From NCBI GenBank assembly GCA_944548615.1, contig OX155965.1, positions 16,241,221 to 16,305,220 on the forward strand: 64,000 nt of DNA, read 5' to 3'. Under the pieces are notes generated by a model, which saw nothing but the letters and a program-made list of their open reading frames with translations, ran no database searches and was not told the DNA's origin. A program made the translations under genes and the position numbers. This document shows positions 55,201 through 64,000 of this stretch, in pieces. The first letter of the stretch is position 1; the number at the start of each line of letters is the position of its first letter. Source of the DNA: Micropterix aruncella. Taxonomy: Eukaryota > Arthropoda > Insecta > Lepidoptera > Micropterigidae.

Positions 55201-58200
55201 AATACTTAATGCGAACAATGTTCTTGCATCTCCTTGGAAAGTTTGAGTTTGTCAGGTTTGTATGTTGTTGTTTTTAATTTTTTCGATTCCAGGTTCTCAT
55301 CAATAAGACAACTTCTCAGTTTACTCGTGATAAAATTCGTGCTTGAAAAAGATTGTACGCATGAATATATAGAACCGATAAGGGATAGAACAGCAAACGC
55401 GAGTTTTTTCAGCTGATCATAAGAGTCAGGAATACTATTCCAAGCGTTGAGCATGATCATGTCTTCATTCTCCAAATCTATCGAAGCAGACCACTTGTGA
55501 TGTGAATTAAGTTCACATTTGTTCTTCCTCAGTATTTCCAAATAAACAAACACAAAGACGCCTAAATTTAGAAATTTAGAAACTAGCTGCTAGTGGATAT
55601 TTGTGCCAGAGCCGCACTTAAGGACCCAAAGAGCCGCATGCGGCCCGGGAGCCGCACTTTGCCGACCACTACTAGGCAATAGCATCTGGCCTGTTTGCGA
55701 AAAACTGGTTCGGGTGACAGAAGATCTTGGAGCCTTTGTGAAATATTGCAGGGACATCGCTCAAGACGAAGTAGTCTTATATGAGAAATATTTTCAACAG
55801 CTGATCTTATCCAGAGTTATTAAAGAAATACACTGACACCTGTAAGAAATACACTGTATGTTTTTTTTAATAAAAACTACATGTCTCGTACTACTTTTAA
55901 CTACTTTAACTACATGTCTCGACTCCTAAAAAACTTCAATAGATAAAACAGTTTGTTCAAAAATGTGGTCATAAGTAGTTAGTAGGCTAAGGTAATAAGT
56001 AGTAATAAATAATAAGAAGAATTAAAAGAAGACTAGGTAGCAAGTAATAATATAGGGTAAAAAGTATGAATAGTACGACTTGAAAGCTATCTACTGAGCA
56101 ACAGTCTTATTTCTCACAGTCTTTTGCAGGTTAAATTAATCGTATTAGAACAGTGACAATAATCAGAATCGCAATCTAAATCGGTGACTATTATTCAAAA
56201 TAATCCGTATCTGAAGAGTAATCGGTAAATCAATCATTGCATCCCTAACGATTATATAACAAAACTATGTAAGTCTAACCTGTGAAACGTATCCTATGTG
56301 ACTTCTCAGCCACCGTGGATCAAATTCTCTGATATCCACTCCGTCTAATAAGATTTTACCGACCTGTGGATCATATAACCTAGAAAGTAAATATTTATTT
56401 TTAAAACGATGTATGGCTACTGCAAGACAGTTTAAAATAATATTTAAAATAATAACCTTAGCAATAATGCCGCGACAGTACTCTTTCCACATCCTGATCT
56501 CCCCACAAGAGCCACCGATCGGCCGGGTACCAATTCTAGAGTTAAACCTGAAATGAAAATAATAATAACACTCGCGTAACATACATCAACTAATGCAGTA
56601 CTTCTCAACCGGTGGGGTGCGCCCCCCTTGGGGGCTATAAAGAGATGGCAAAGAGGGGAGGAACTAGCTATACTCTATTCAGAAAATCGATGCTATATTG
56701 CTATACTACAAATGGAAGGGATCGCGGTCTCGGATTGATCGGAATCACTTTGATAACGCAGGTCGCACATCACAACACCGTCGCAGCAATCGTTTCATTG
56801 TTGTAGTGGTAATTGACAAGCACACGCGTTCCAAAAAAAAAAAACAGTGAAATGTCCAGGAAGAGAAAATGTATCCATTATAGGCATTGGCATATAAATA
56901 TTTAGACCTGGCAATAACCGTCGGCAACTATGTCGCAAAAAAGTCAGTCGGCTGTCAAAAAGTCAGTCGGCCGCACGATTAAAATTTCTGCTTTGTTGTA
57001 TTTCCTTGTCATTCTACGACTTAAAATACTTCTTATTAAGAAGTGCAAGAATACTTTCATTAAGCAGCCGAAAACAAAAAGGAAATACATTTCACAAGTT
57101 TTAATTTTCTTCTGCAAAAATTCTGTGATATTTTGTACGTACGTTAGCGTCGCTGCAGCGTTCATTTGTTTTAAGTGTGGCTATTTGTTTTTGATGATAT
57201 GATAAAATGATATTAAATTATAGCAATATCATATCATCTCATCGATTGACATTTTCTCTATTAATTCAAAAATCAAAACTCAGTATCGCTATTACGCTAT
57301 CTCCCAACAGCGTTGTCTCGCATCCTCGTTCCAAAAGAGGCATTGGTTTTTTTGCCTGTAATTCTTATTAAATGCCCGGTTTATATTTATATATGTTATA
57401 TTTATAACTATATTTATAACTATATGTTATATTTATACTAATAAATACACTATACCTTTCAGCACCTGCTCTCCTACTCCAGCAAACTCTTCAAGTTTTG
57501 GGTATGAAAATGTGACATTATCCAAAAGTATATTTCCCATGGGCATACCGCTAGGGCGCAGTCCACCTGTAATAATAAACACCAAATTATTCAGCATACT
57601 AGGTGGGTATAGCAGATAGCTCACCATCACCGATTTGCTCAGAAGATTAACTCACCTTTTACGGGAATGTTGGGCACCCTGTCAATAATTTCCCACAATC
57701 TGCTCGCCGCACCGATTCCCTTGTTCATCTCCGAGTAGAAGGAGCTGAGTCCGCCCATGCTTATTCCAATGTAGGCAGCGTACAACAGAAACGACGTTAG
57801 CTCTCCCATTGTCAGATTTTCTGTTGTAATCATTACACCTCCATAGTACAAAACTGAGAGAATTATCGTATTACCAGTGAAACCAGTCTGCAAGTAAGTT
57901 TTAAATATTATTATCAGCTAATGCCAACAGGAGAACTATGACGACTGTGGAACCTCATGCCGTCAATTCATGCACGCACAGATCTGGTGCTAATATGTTG
58001 ATTTTATCGTAAGATTTAATATTTTGGCTTCCTGTTTCAAATGTATTCTGGCTTCATGATAATCAAATGCTAGCAGCCAAAACCTACAAAACTATTTTAA
58101 AATAGGGAAGTAAGTTTAGGTTGACAAACTGAATTTATATTGGAAATCTGTGTTTTTTTTTTACAAGCTGTGAGTTTACGTTGACAAACTATGAGTTTAC

Positions 58201-61200
58201 GTCTGTGAGACAGCATGGACACCTAAATTGAAAACTGCATCAGGGAAGACGGACATCAACTTTTTGATATTTAAAAATAAATGGCATATGCTCATGCACA
58301 CGTTTGGGTGGTAGCTATAGATGCCAGCGGCATTGCGCTAACTCAATATGGCAGGTATAAATAGTTGTTACTTACTGCGTGTTTCTGAGAGCTCTGTATT
58401 TTTTTACCCTAAGTGCCACTGCAATCGTATTGACTGTGCTGGTTAGCTAATATATTTGTCCCTGCAGTGTTTTGAAATCAATAGTGCAATTGAGGCAAAT
58501 TTGGAGGGCTTCAATAGTCACCAGTCGTACTAGGGCGACAGTTTCATATAAGCTACCGCTGGTGAGAGCATATGCCCATGTTTAGATATCGGTATTTGTC
58601 ACTTAACTAGTCGACAAATGCGATTCAACTATTATTAATGTCTTCATCAAAATACTCTATTTATGTGATCCTCGCAATATTTTCTCCCTGCATATTCTAT
58701 TATATTATTGTCATTATAATATAAAAAGACAAAAAATATATTAAATATATTTTTTGGCTTCTGTTTGTTTTATGTAATATATTTGTTTAATTGTTCTATG
58801 TTTTATAGTTTAATATTTTTGACTTCTGTATCTTGTTTACAAAAAATATATTCAGAGTATGCTAAACATATTGTAATATTACTATTATTTATATATTATA
58901 TATAACTATTTTTTATAGTTTAATATTTTAGACTTCTGTATCTTGTTTACAAAAAATATATTCAGAGTATGCTAAACATCTTGTAATATTACTATTATTT
59001 GTCAAATCATTCGATTCTTTCATCAAACTCGATATTAGTTAGGCATCAATATTTTTATTGCCAAATTCAAATAGTCAAATAACTATATTTTCACTATTTA
59101 AAATGGGATTTTAGCTAAAAATCCAGTAGCTTTGGAATGAAAAGTGGGAATTATTATTTGAAGCATCGGCAACACATCCGCAACCCTTAAAAGTAGCCTG
59201 TATTGGATCAGTGGCAGTTTCCACTATTCCTCAGGTAAGTGGTAAAAAAAAGATATCGAAGTTTTTGTGAAAAACTAACTTTGTTATAATTACGTAGCTT
59301 CAAAAATCAGTATGTTCTTCAGGGTCACTCTGTATCTGGTGTGGCAAGTTTATGAATAGGTAAATCTACTGCAGGGGTGAAGCTGTCAAAATGACTTAGC
59401 TTACCAAAGCGTAGAAGATGGCACGGGCAAATGATTCTCTGTATCCGATTCCCAAAACAACGTCGACTTTGGAATTGTAGAATTCGCACTCGCGAGCCTC
59501 CTGGCTAAATGTCTTCACTGTTTTGATGTTCGATATCCGCTCCTCTGCGGCCTGTAAACAAGAACATTTTCTATATCTTTAATTTCATAAAAACTTCTAA
59601 AGATGTGGAGGCGTTGATTCCGAAATAATGAACGACCATAATAGCTCTAGAATATGCGAGTTTTCAACGTTTATTGTTCAGGAACTAAGTACATTCTATA
59701 AAACATTTACATACATAATTCATTTATAATATTTGCAACGCTATTATGGGCAATCTAGCAATCCAACCGCTTTTGGCGAGTGAAAAGCGAGAATCGTTTT
59801 AAACGGCATTATGAACACTCTCGTAATAAAATATAATGATCATACTCTTGTTACTCAAATCGTACAGACACTCTACTACATTCTGTCAAAAATAGACTAA
59901 CACAATTTACCAATTTTCTAAACAATAACTTTAAAAAGGTATTCACCTAAAAATTTACTTTCCTTTTAGCATTTGTTAGGTAATTAGTAATTAATACAAA
60001 TTTGGAATAGTTTGAGATGAACGTGGACAAAACCTGTTGGTTAACAAGACACATTCGAGGTGATCCAGGGACCACCTCTATTTAAAACACGGACTATCAA
60101 AATGTATGTGGTCTGGGTTTTACTGAAACAAAATGTATACAGTAGGCATTTACATTGGCAGAATAAAGGTTTTAACCTAAATCTGGTAACAATTTTTGTT
60201 GGAAATTATCTCGGATTTTTAGTCTCGGATTTATGGAAAACTCGAAATTTCGAGAATACTGAGTCTCTACTGTATAATGTCATAAAATAGGAATACATCT
60301 CGCTAAATAGGAACAATCTTCTCATACTGGTGAGGGCGCTCAAGGGGCATTGTGGCCTGAACAGACACATGTACAACCTTAAGCTCCGGGGCACGAATAT
60401 GTGCAGGTTCTGCCAGGAGGCAAAGGAAACTCCCCTGCACCTTATGTGCGAGTGTAGCCCGCTGATGCATAAAAGATACACCCACTTGGGTGGTCACTAC
60501 CTCCAACCTGAGGAGGTAAAACAATCTGGTGCCAAAAGCCTGTTGCGGTTCTTAAATGACACGAGGCTTAGCGCAGAACAATAGCAGGTGGCGAACACAA
60601 TAGATCAGCAATGGTCGCAGTGTTACAAGGCTCATATATACCTTAGAAAAGCCCTGTTGGTACTTCGCCCAACATATCGAGTCAACAAAAGAATTAGATT
60701 CGAGAAATCCATAACCGCAAACACACACAATTCTACACGCGCAACTGACCTTGGATTCCATCTAATTTCGGCAATTAATGCAGTCGCAAGCTGATGATTC
60801 ATATCATTTCTCCTAATCGATTCAATCGGACATACTCACTGCCCCCACGCCTACGGCATTGCATCATTTAATGCGCTATATAAGCCCATACATTCAGCCA
60901 ATTATTTATCATCCTCTGGCGACCCTCTGCCACGCATAGTACTTCGCGATCATCCTCGAGTTGGCACTCTCCGCGCTCATACATCACCATCATCGAACAG
61001 TCACTTCATTATCCGCGATATCAATTACTCGCCGCGACACATACTTCGAGCACACACTACACACACTGCGACTTACCATTCGAAGCGTTACAACTGGCAA
61101 GCATCAAATACCTTCTGCAATAAACTACTTCAACTTCAGCAAGACGACTTTCACTACGAAGAAAACCCCTTGATGACACCACTCCCTCACTCACGAGCAA

Positions 61201-64000
61201 TTGGAGTCTAGTGAGGGGTGGTCCCTCACAACCATTTTTAAAAAATCATTTTATAATAATATTTTTGATTTACATATGCTGTGTGTCGTCACCCAGCTAA
61301 TCCATATTATGAATGCGGCCACTGTCATTTCTAGCGCCAAACTTTGTTGCACAACATAACACACAAATTACATTACACAACATAAATTAACATACATTAC
61401 ACAACATAAATTAACATATTATGGGCACACAACGGAGACATCTTCCAAATGTTGTATTTAGCAACACAAGCGGCACAAAGAGATCACACGACATCCGGAT
61501 AACTCCGAGCATGAATGTTATCATAGTGGTTTCTTTCAGTTTTGCTCCTATGGAAAAGTTGCTCTCCTAGCGATTTTTGAAGCTAACAATGCCATTTTCA
61601 CTAGACCAAATACAATTTCCTTTAAAAATATTTTCCATGACTCCCCACATCATAAGACTCTGCATCATAAGCCGACCTTTACAATGATATACTTGTCCAT
61701 TATAATTTTCGGATCCCTGTTTTTTAGGGGTCAGGCATTATACATGTATATACAAGCCTTCACTATATAATTTAAAGTATATCACTTACTGAAGATGCAT
61801 CCGCTAAACTGTCCTGCATTTGCTTTGAAATGTTTCTTACGAATCTGCCGTACAACAAAACCATTCCAACCAAAGGTGGCACAATGAAAACTCCCACCAA
61901 TGCCAGCGATGGTGACATGTAGAACTGGATATAATAAATAAAAAGCACATATAGAATAAAGTTAATATACATATACATAGAAGAGACATAAAAAGTGACA
62001 AATCGATCAATCGATAATGATGATGCCTTCAGAAATAGTGATTATAACTGTACGTTTATGCTGTCTTCTATAGTAATATTAAAGGGATCATGAAATATAA
62101 AAAGACCTGTAGGGTCTATAGGAATTTACGTAAAATATTTTTGCTTACTCCAATTATATTAGGCTTGAATTAAGGATGAAAACGAGAGCATCAAACCGCT
62201 GAGAAAAGTAAACGTTAATAAACATATAGATGGGATCTAAAAATGTGTTAGTATTTCGTCTTTATATTCCTGAAGAAGACAAATATATCTTAAGTCAATA
62301 TTTAAAAGGTTAATTTTTAATTATTCAAATTAAACAAGGACTTGGAAATAAAAAAGGGACAGCTTTATGAAACAAGTTTTATAAAAATTCTCTCAAATTT
62401 TCCATTAGTAACAGACAGAAAGTCGCTGCCCAGGCCTTGCCGCAAAAAGACACAGTTTACTGGGACGAGCCTTTCTCGAACCCAGCGATCTGCTCAACTT
62501 GAAGGTCAGTGTTCTGCATGGACTGGTAAGCAGTACCGGGCTACTAGCAGACCACTGACCCAACTACAAAGTGGGTAGTTACAAAAGATCTTATAGATTC
62601 AGGTGACATTAAGGGCTGGAAACAAGCCCCCCACTCCGTTAACTACTACTACTACTAACACCCAGAAATAATTTCAAACATTTTAACTTTCCCATATGAA
62701 GTAATAATATGAAGTATTCAAATTTGTGATTTCACTGGATTTACATATTCTAGGTCCCACGAAACCAAAGCTTAAATATTATAAAGAGGATTAAAAAAAA
62801 ATCCGCATGATGTTTGTAGCACCGAATGCTACAATAGGATGCTACAAAATTCATGCGGTAAATTCGTTTTATCCTATTTATAATGTCAAACAACCGCGAT
62901 AGTCTTCGATTTCATACCTAAATTAATGGTCTAGTTTTGCTGAAAAAGCATTGAAATTGCCTTCATTGCGAATTAGTGAGTAAGCAATTATTTACAGATG
63001 TATATATGTACTCATTAGGTAATATTACAATATAATAATAAATAATGATATTTTACAAGTTAATAAGTAATAATACATAGTAAAATTTAATATGTAAAAC
63101 TGTAACCTACATAGACCTCTAAAAGAAGTTACAAAACTTCGACAGTTGACTAAAATACATGAAGATTTGGTGCCGTGGAACACTTCTCGACACCAGTGCA
63201 ATCCGCATGACATTCATGCGGAAGAATGTTACGTTACACCAACAAAATCTGTGATCTAGCATGGTCTAGCTTTTCATCTCCCGTTGCAGACGTAGAGAAT
63301 TGTACCCAATCATACCGATAGAAAAAAACTTGAAAAGAAGAATAATAGTATCCGTGTTGCTTTGAGTACAAGAACCTTAGAAAACGGTTTTGTACTTTCT
63401 CTAGCATTAGTGTATATAGCAATGACTTCCGTTGGCATTGGCATTGACTTCCGGCCTGCTATTCAATATCGATCCGTATAGCAATCTCATCAAGTACACG
63501 TCGCTTAGCTCCACGCATAAACCGCATTAATATTTTTAAAAGAGCTTGACCTTCCGGTGGACATAAATAATTTCATATCATTAGCAAACATTAAACAATG
63601 AGCCAATGTAATCTTTACTCAGATTATTGTAGAATAAATTGACCAATAAATGAATAATGTATGAATAAATTGAACGATAATAAAATGACCCTAAGTTTGA
63701 GCCATGACTGACACTAGATAGTGTTGTATAATTTGGATTTAAACCGACTATATTTAATAACATTTTGCCGGCCTCCCATGTAGTCTGTAATGTATTATTA
63801 GCTATGAGAGCTATTAGATCTAAGCTATGTATTATTAGAAGCTTATAAATAGCTCGAGTTATCTAAGTAAGTAAGTAAATAATTAAGTAAGTTCTTACCA
63901 TCATTCCTGTGCTAGCGATGACCATGCACAGACTCCGTAGTCCGTCGGAAACATTCTGGCTCAGCGCTCCCGAAACTTGCTGAGTATCAGCAGAGAGTCT
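48962..64000 (-). CDS. ABCB10: mitochondrial ABC half-transporter, ABCB10-like (C-terminal part)
   Basis: Ten minus-strand exons in the window: 64000-63899 (continues outside), 61924-61790, 59551-59405, 57887-57656, 57566-57456, 56547-56457, 56379-56280, 54789-54721, 50422-50252, 49237-48962. They join in frame to 477 codons plus stop. The first part is the end of the transmembrane domain ([40 protein letters not shown]). Then comes a full nucleotide-binding domain: Walker [11 protein letters not shown]-loop YVSQEP, signature LSGGQ, Walker [14 protein letters not shown]-loop IAHRLS. The GLSSFYSE...[14 protein letters not shown] block is what marks the ABCB10 branch of inner-mitochondrial-membrane exporters. 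ABCB10 works as a homodimer and has been linked to heme/biliverdin metabolism. The N-terminus and targeting sequence are outside the window. No lesions seen. Confidence 0.88.
49238..50251 (-). other. ABCB10-like intron
   Basis: 1.0 kb; 49436-49722 is an inverted copy of repeat family C. The rest is AT-rich. Confidence 0.55.
49436..49722 (-). repeat. repeat family C, inverted copy
   Basis: Reverse complement matches 20287-20524 from GTAGCTTCTCTTAGAACAAA through GGTATACTG, about 50 bp longer in the middle. Confidence 0.55.
50252..50422 (-). CDS. ABCB10: ABCB10-like exon (ABC signature)
   Basis: 57 codons, phase 0. [14 protein letters not shown], then [20 protein letters not shown] and [18 protein letters not shown]. 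The linker before GSRG looks several residues longer than in relatives I recall. Confidence 0.85.
50811..50860. repeat. perfect 22-bp-arm AT hairpin
   Basis: TATTATATAACTATTCAATAAC, loop AAGAAA, then the exact reverse complement. ATTCAATAACAAGAAAG recurs at 50878-50894. Confidence 0.7.
51487..51797. mobile_element. TTAA MITE with duplicated end
   Basis: TTAACCCGTTGAGTATGAGT at the left and CTCCAAGGGTTAA at the right. The left terminal block CCGTTGAGTAYGAGTCRACC + AAATCTGGTCGCG occurs twice in tandem (51492-51525 and 51532-51566). It sits in family E at a TTAA-like site. Confidence 0.6.
52435..53345 (-). mobile_element. RLE-type non-LTR retrotransposon, copy c
   Basis: 3' end GCAGCTCCGTTTGTATTTAT on minus; 5'-truncated where LKFYLNAF begins (about 53345). 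It is the best-preserved copy, with a single intact C-terminal frame (next entry). Same orientation as copies a, b, d and the 25197 fragment. Confidence 0.7.
52589..53419 (-). CDS. LINE C-terminal zinc knuckle and restriction-like endonuclease
   Basis: 276 codons open. The first ~26 are probably flanking sequence. A CCHC knuckle (C55-x2-C58-x8-H67-x4-C72: CPLC...HILAGC) is followed by [11 protein letters not shown]. The nuclease core has RPDITLYS (Pro166-Asp167) and [12 protein letters not shown] (Glu182), fitting the PD-(D/E)xK layout of the restriction-like endonuclease found at the C-terminus of R2/NeSL/HERO-type elements. It ends [12 protein letters not shown]. The reverse transcriptase itself is missing, so this copy is not autonomous. 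Confidence 0.65.
   Translation of the reverse strand: MKKSNEFYIMGIQSLLLGSEVGNSQNLKFYLNAFQHTLPDPSNLARWSFAEDSSCPLCSNTPCTARHILAGCKVALDQGRYTYRHDKVLAVIREVISLSVARANKGLTVSSKPPIQFVRDGSKGKKHLTTKPFSIIEKATDWILEVDSVSKQYKFPESLGCTALRPDITLYSLSRKVALIVELTVPWESNIPKDHEYKLNKYHDLANAVTRNGFTVHLHAVEVGARGLPAKSLFHLFKDLGLSRKIINSFLEKLSKTAICASQILWLRRGSEWVAR
54296..54580 (-). mobile_element. RLE-type LINE, copy d (3' end only)
   Basis: AAATACAAACGGAGCTGCCA through AGACCAAGATCTTTAAAAAG matches copies a and c; it stops at about 54580. Confidence 0.6.
54721..54789 (-). CDS. ABCB10: ABCB10-like exon (after Q-loop)
   Basis: 23 codons: [19 protein letters not shown] plus AVNE. Acceptor gtttttcag, donor gtgaga; phase 0. Confidence 0.85.
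55206..55553 (-). pseudogene. hAT transposase C-terminal fragment
   Basis: [20 protein letters not shown] and [20 protein letters not shown] match the hAT dimerisation block (usually ...GSTYxCExxFSxMNxIKSKxRxxLTDxHL). The Cys-Glu and Met of the usual motif are lost, consistent with decay. Resembles SPIN/ZBED5-type hATs. Confidence 0.55.
55206..55671 (-). mobile_element. hAT transposon relic
   Basis: The minus strand begins with a hAT-like end, TAGTGGTCGGCAAAGTGCGG (55671), followed by GCCGCATGCGGCTCTTTGG. It then has the C-terminal dimerisation region of a hAT transposase (next entry). The N-terminal part and the other end are not recognisable. Confidence 0.6.
56280..56379 (-). CDS. ABCB10: ABCB10-like exon (between Walker A and Q-loop)
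   Basis: 100 bp, phase 2 in, phase 0 out: [20 protein letters not shown] and the Q-loop YVSQ at its end. Confidence 0.88.
56457..56547 (-). CDS. ABCB10: ABCB10-like exon (Walker A)
   Basis: 91 bp, phase 1 in, phase 2 out: [20 protein letters not shown] then [10 protein letters not shown]. Donor AAG|gttatt is weak but keeps frame. Followed by a 77-bp intron. Confidence 0.88.
56548..57455 (-). other. ABCB10-like intron
   Basis: 908 bp; hAT-type end at 56596-56640 and no other recognised feature. Confidence 0.5.
56596..56640 (+). mobile_element. hAT terminal sequence
   Basis: CAGTACTTCTCAACCGGTGG then GGTGCGCCCCCCTTGGGGGC, the typical CAGxGxTTCTCAACCxGTGG end of hAT (Charlie-like) elements. 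The body to the right has decayed. Confidence 0.6.
57456..57566 (-). CDS. ABCB10: ABCB10-like exon (start of nucleotide-binding domain)
   Basis: 111 bp, phase 1 in and out: [20 protein letters not shown] and [16 protein letters not shown]; the aromatic Tyr is the A-loop position. Preceded by an 89-bp intron. Confidence 0.88.
57656..57887 (-). CDS. ABCB10: ABCB10-like exon (last membrane helix)
   Basis: 232 bp, phase 0 in, phase 1 out. [20 protein letters not shown] (helix), [20 protein letters not shown] and the diagnostic [19 protein letters not shown]. Confidence 0.9.
57888..59404 (-). other. ABCB10-like intron
   Basis: 1.5 kb AT-rich, with the tandem duplication at 58801-59000. No gene. 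Confidence 0.55.
58801..59000. repeat. two-copy ~110-bp tandem duplication
   Basis: Units start at 58801 and 58911 (TTTTATAGTTTAATATTTT...GACTTCTGTATCTTGTTTAC) and differ at only about two or three positions over ~90 bp, so the duplication is recent. Confidence 0.8.
59405..59551 (-). CDS. ABCB10: ABCB10-like exon
   Basis: 49 codons, phase 0. [20 protein letters not shown] is the conserved intracellular coupling region (EERxxNxxTVxxF); then [14 protein letters not shown]. Confidence 0.9.
60300..61240 (+). mobile_element. RNase H-type non-LTR retrotransposon 3' relic
   Basis: Opens with the C-terminal zinc-knuckle frame (60330-60584) and continues through a ~650-bp 3' region. It shares CYKAH(I/K)..LRKA with the scrap at 41405-41605. 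Those with SDSxAA RNase H plus this knuckle are typical of I/LOA-type insect elements. Confidence 0.55.
60330..60584 (+). pseudogene. retrotransposon C-terminal zinc-knuckle frame
   Basis: 84 codons: [19 protein letters not shown], then [19 protein letters not shown] (C-x2-C-x8-H-x4-C) and [10 protein letters not shown]. This is the standard end of RNase H-bearing insect LINE polyproteins. The 5' part is missing. Confidence 0.6.
61790..61924 (-). CDS. ABCB10: ABCB10-like exon (membrane helix)
   Basis: 45 codons, phase 0. [20 protein letters not shown] is a membrane helix; then [20 protein letters not shown]. Confidence 0.9.
62805..62925 (+). repeat. foldback-family arm fragment
   Basis: TGCTACAAAATTCATGCGGT AAATTCGTTTTATCC and CAACCGCGATAGTCTTCGAT match the 23888-24400 element, mostly its left arm in inverted orientation. 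Confidence 0.5.
63234..63422 (-). pseudogene. reverse transcriptase scrap, same family as 23110-23883
   Basis: [20 protein letters not shown] aligns with LEKNQKCFLRFIYFKQYGYY of the longer copy. The frame is degraded before and after. Confidence 0.55.
63899..64000 (-). CDS. ABCB10: ABCB10-like exon, cut by window edge
   Basis: At least 34 codons: [20 protein letters not shown], then [14 protein letters not shown]. Matches the RLSxDT...SxxLSDGLR segment of ABCB10 proteins. Donor gtaaga, phase 0; continues past 64000. Confidence 0.88.

Larger units (their letters stand above)
54790..56279 (-). other. ABCB10-like intron with hAT relic
   Basis: 1.5 kb; hAT remnant at 55206-55671, otherwise AT-rich. 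Confidence 0.55.
59552..61789 (-). other. ABCB10-like intron
   Basis: 2.2 kb; LINE relic on the plus strand at 60300-61240, otherwise AT-rich. Confidence 0.55.
61925..63898 (-). other. ABCB10-like intron
   Basis: 2.0 kb. Contains the foldback-related fragment (62805-62925) and a reverse-transcriptase scrap (63234-63422). Confidence 0.55.

Overview
The window looks like a piece of a repeat-rich moth or butterfly (Lepidoptera) chromosome. The reasons are multi-exon genes with GT-AG introns, AT-rich introns, Helitrons with the TCTATACTAATATTATAAAG start common in Lepidoptera, many TTAA-flanked MITEs, and several families of non-LTR retrotransposon. It has no bacterial features, no CRISPR array, and no tRNA or rRNA gene that I can support. 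Coordinates of spliced exons were derived by hand from splice sites and reading-frame phase.

Three host genes are present. (1) 2201-8263, plus strand: a secreted chymotrypsin-like S1-family protein in six exons. It has a signal peptide, an activation site and GDSGGP, but the catalytic Asp is Asn and exon 2 carries a one-base frameshift, so it is a non-catalytic homolog or a pseudogene. (2) 30294-45877, plus strand: a complete eight-exon acyl-CoA synthetase of the 4-coumarate-CoA ligase/luciferase-like type, 584 aa, intact. (3) 48962 to beyond 64000, minus strand: the last ten exons of a mitochondrial half-ABC transporter very like ABCB10, with the end of the membrane domain and the whole nucleotide-binding domain intact. 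Genes 2 and 3 converge on a 3-kb intergenic region. I see no functional link between the three genes.

The rest is largely mobile DNA. 10.5-19.7 kb is a nested block. A repeat in two inverted copies encloses a GC-rich retroposon. That retroposon is split by a ~4-kb DNA transposon with ~0.8-kb terminal inverted repeats, which carries a decayed gene of an uncharacterised invertebrate family. The transposon's left inverted repeat is in turn split by a 2.5-kb element with two convergent decayed genes, one SWIM-zinc-finger and one THAP-domain, each with a TGACGTCA palindrome upstream. 20-25.5 kb holds LINE ends, microsatellites and a foldback element. 27.7-30.1 kb is a 2.4-kb palindrome with ~0.9-kb arms, ending 158 bp before the synthetase start codon.

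The synthetase introns hold Helitrons, TTAA MITEs, and antisense copies of a LINE with a restriction-like endonuclease. The ABCB10 introns hold a nested stack of elements (50.4-54.7 kb), hAT relics and an RNase H-type LINE relic. A GC-rich ~640-750 bp retroposon occurs four times in the window, two copies flanked by 16-19 bp direct repeats.
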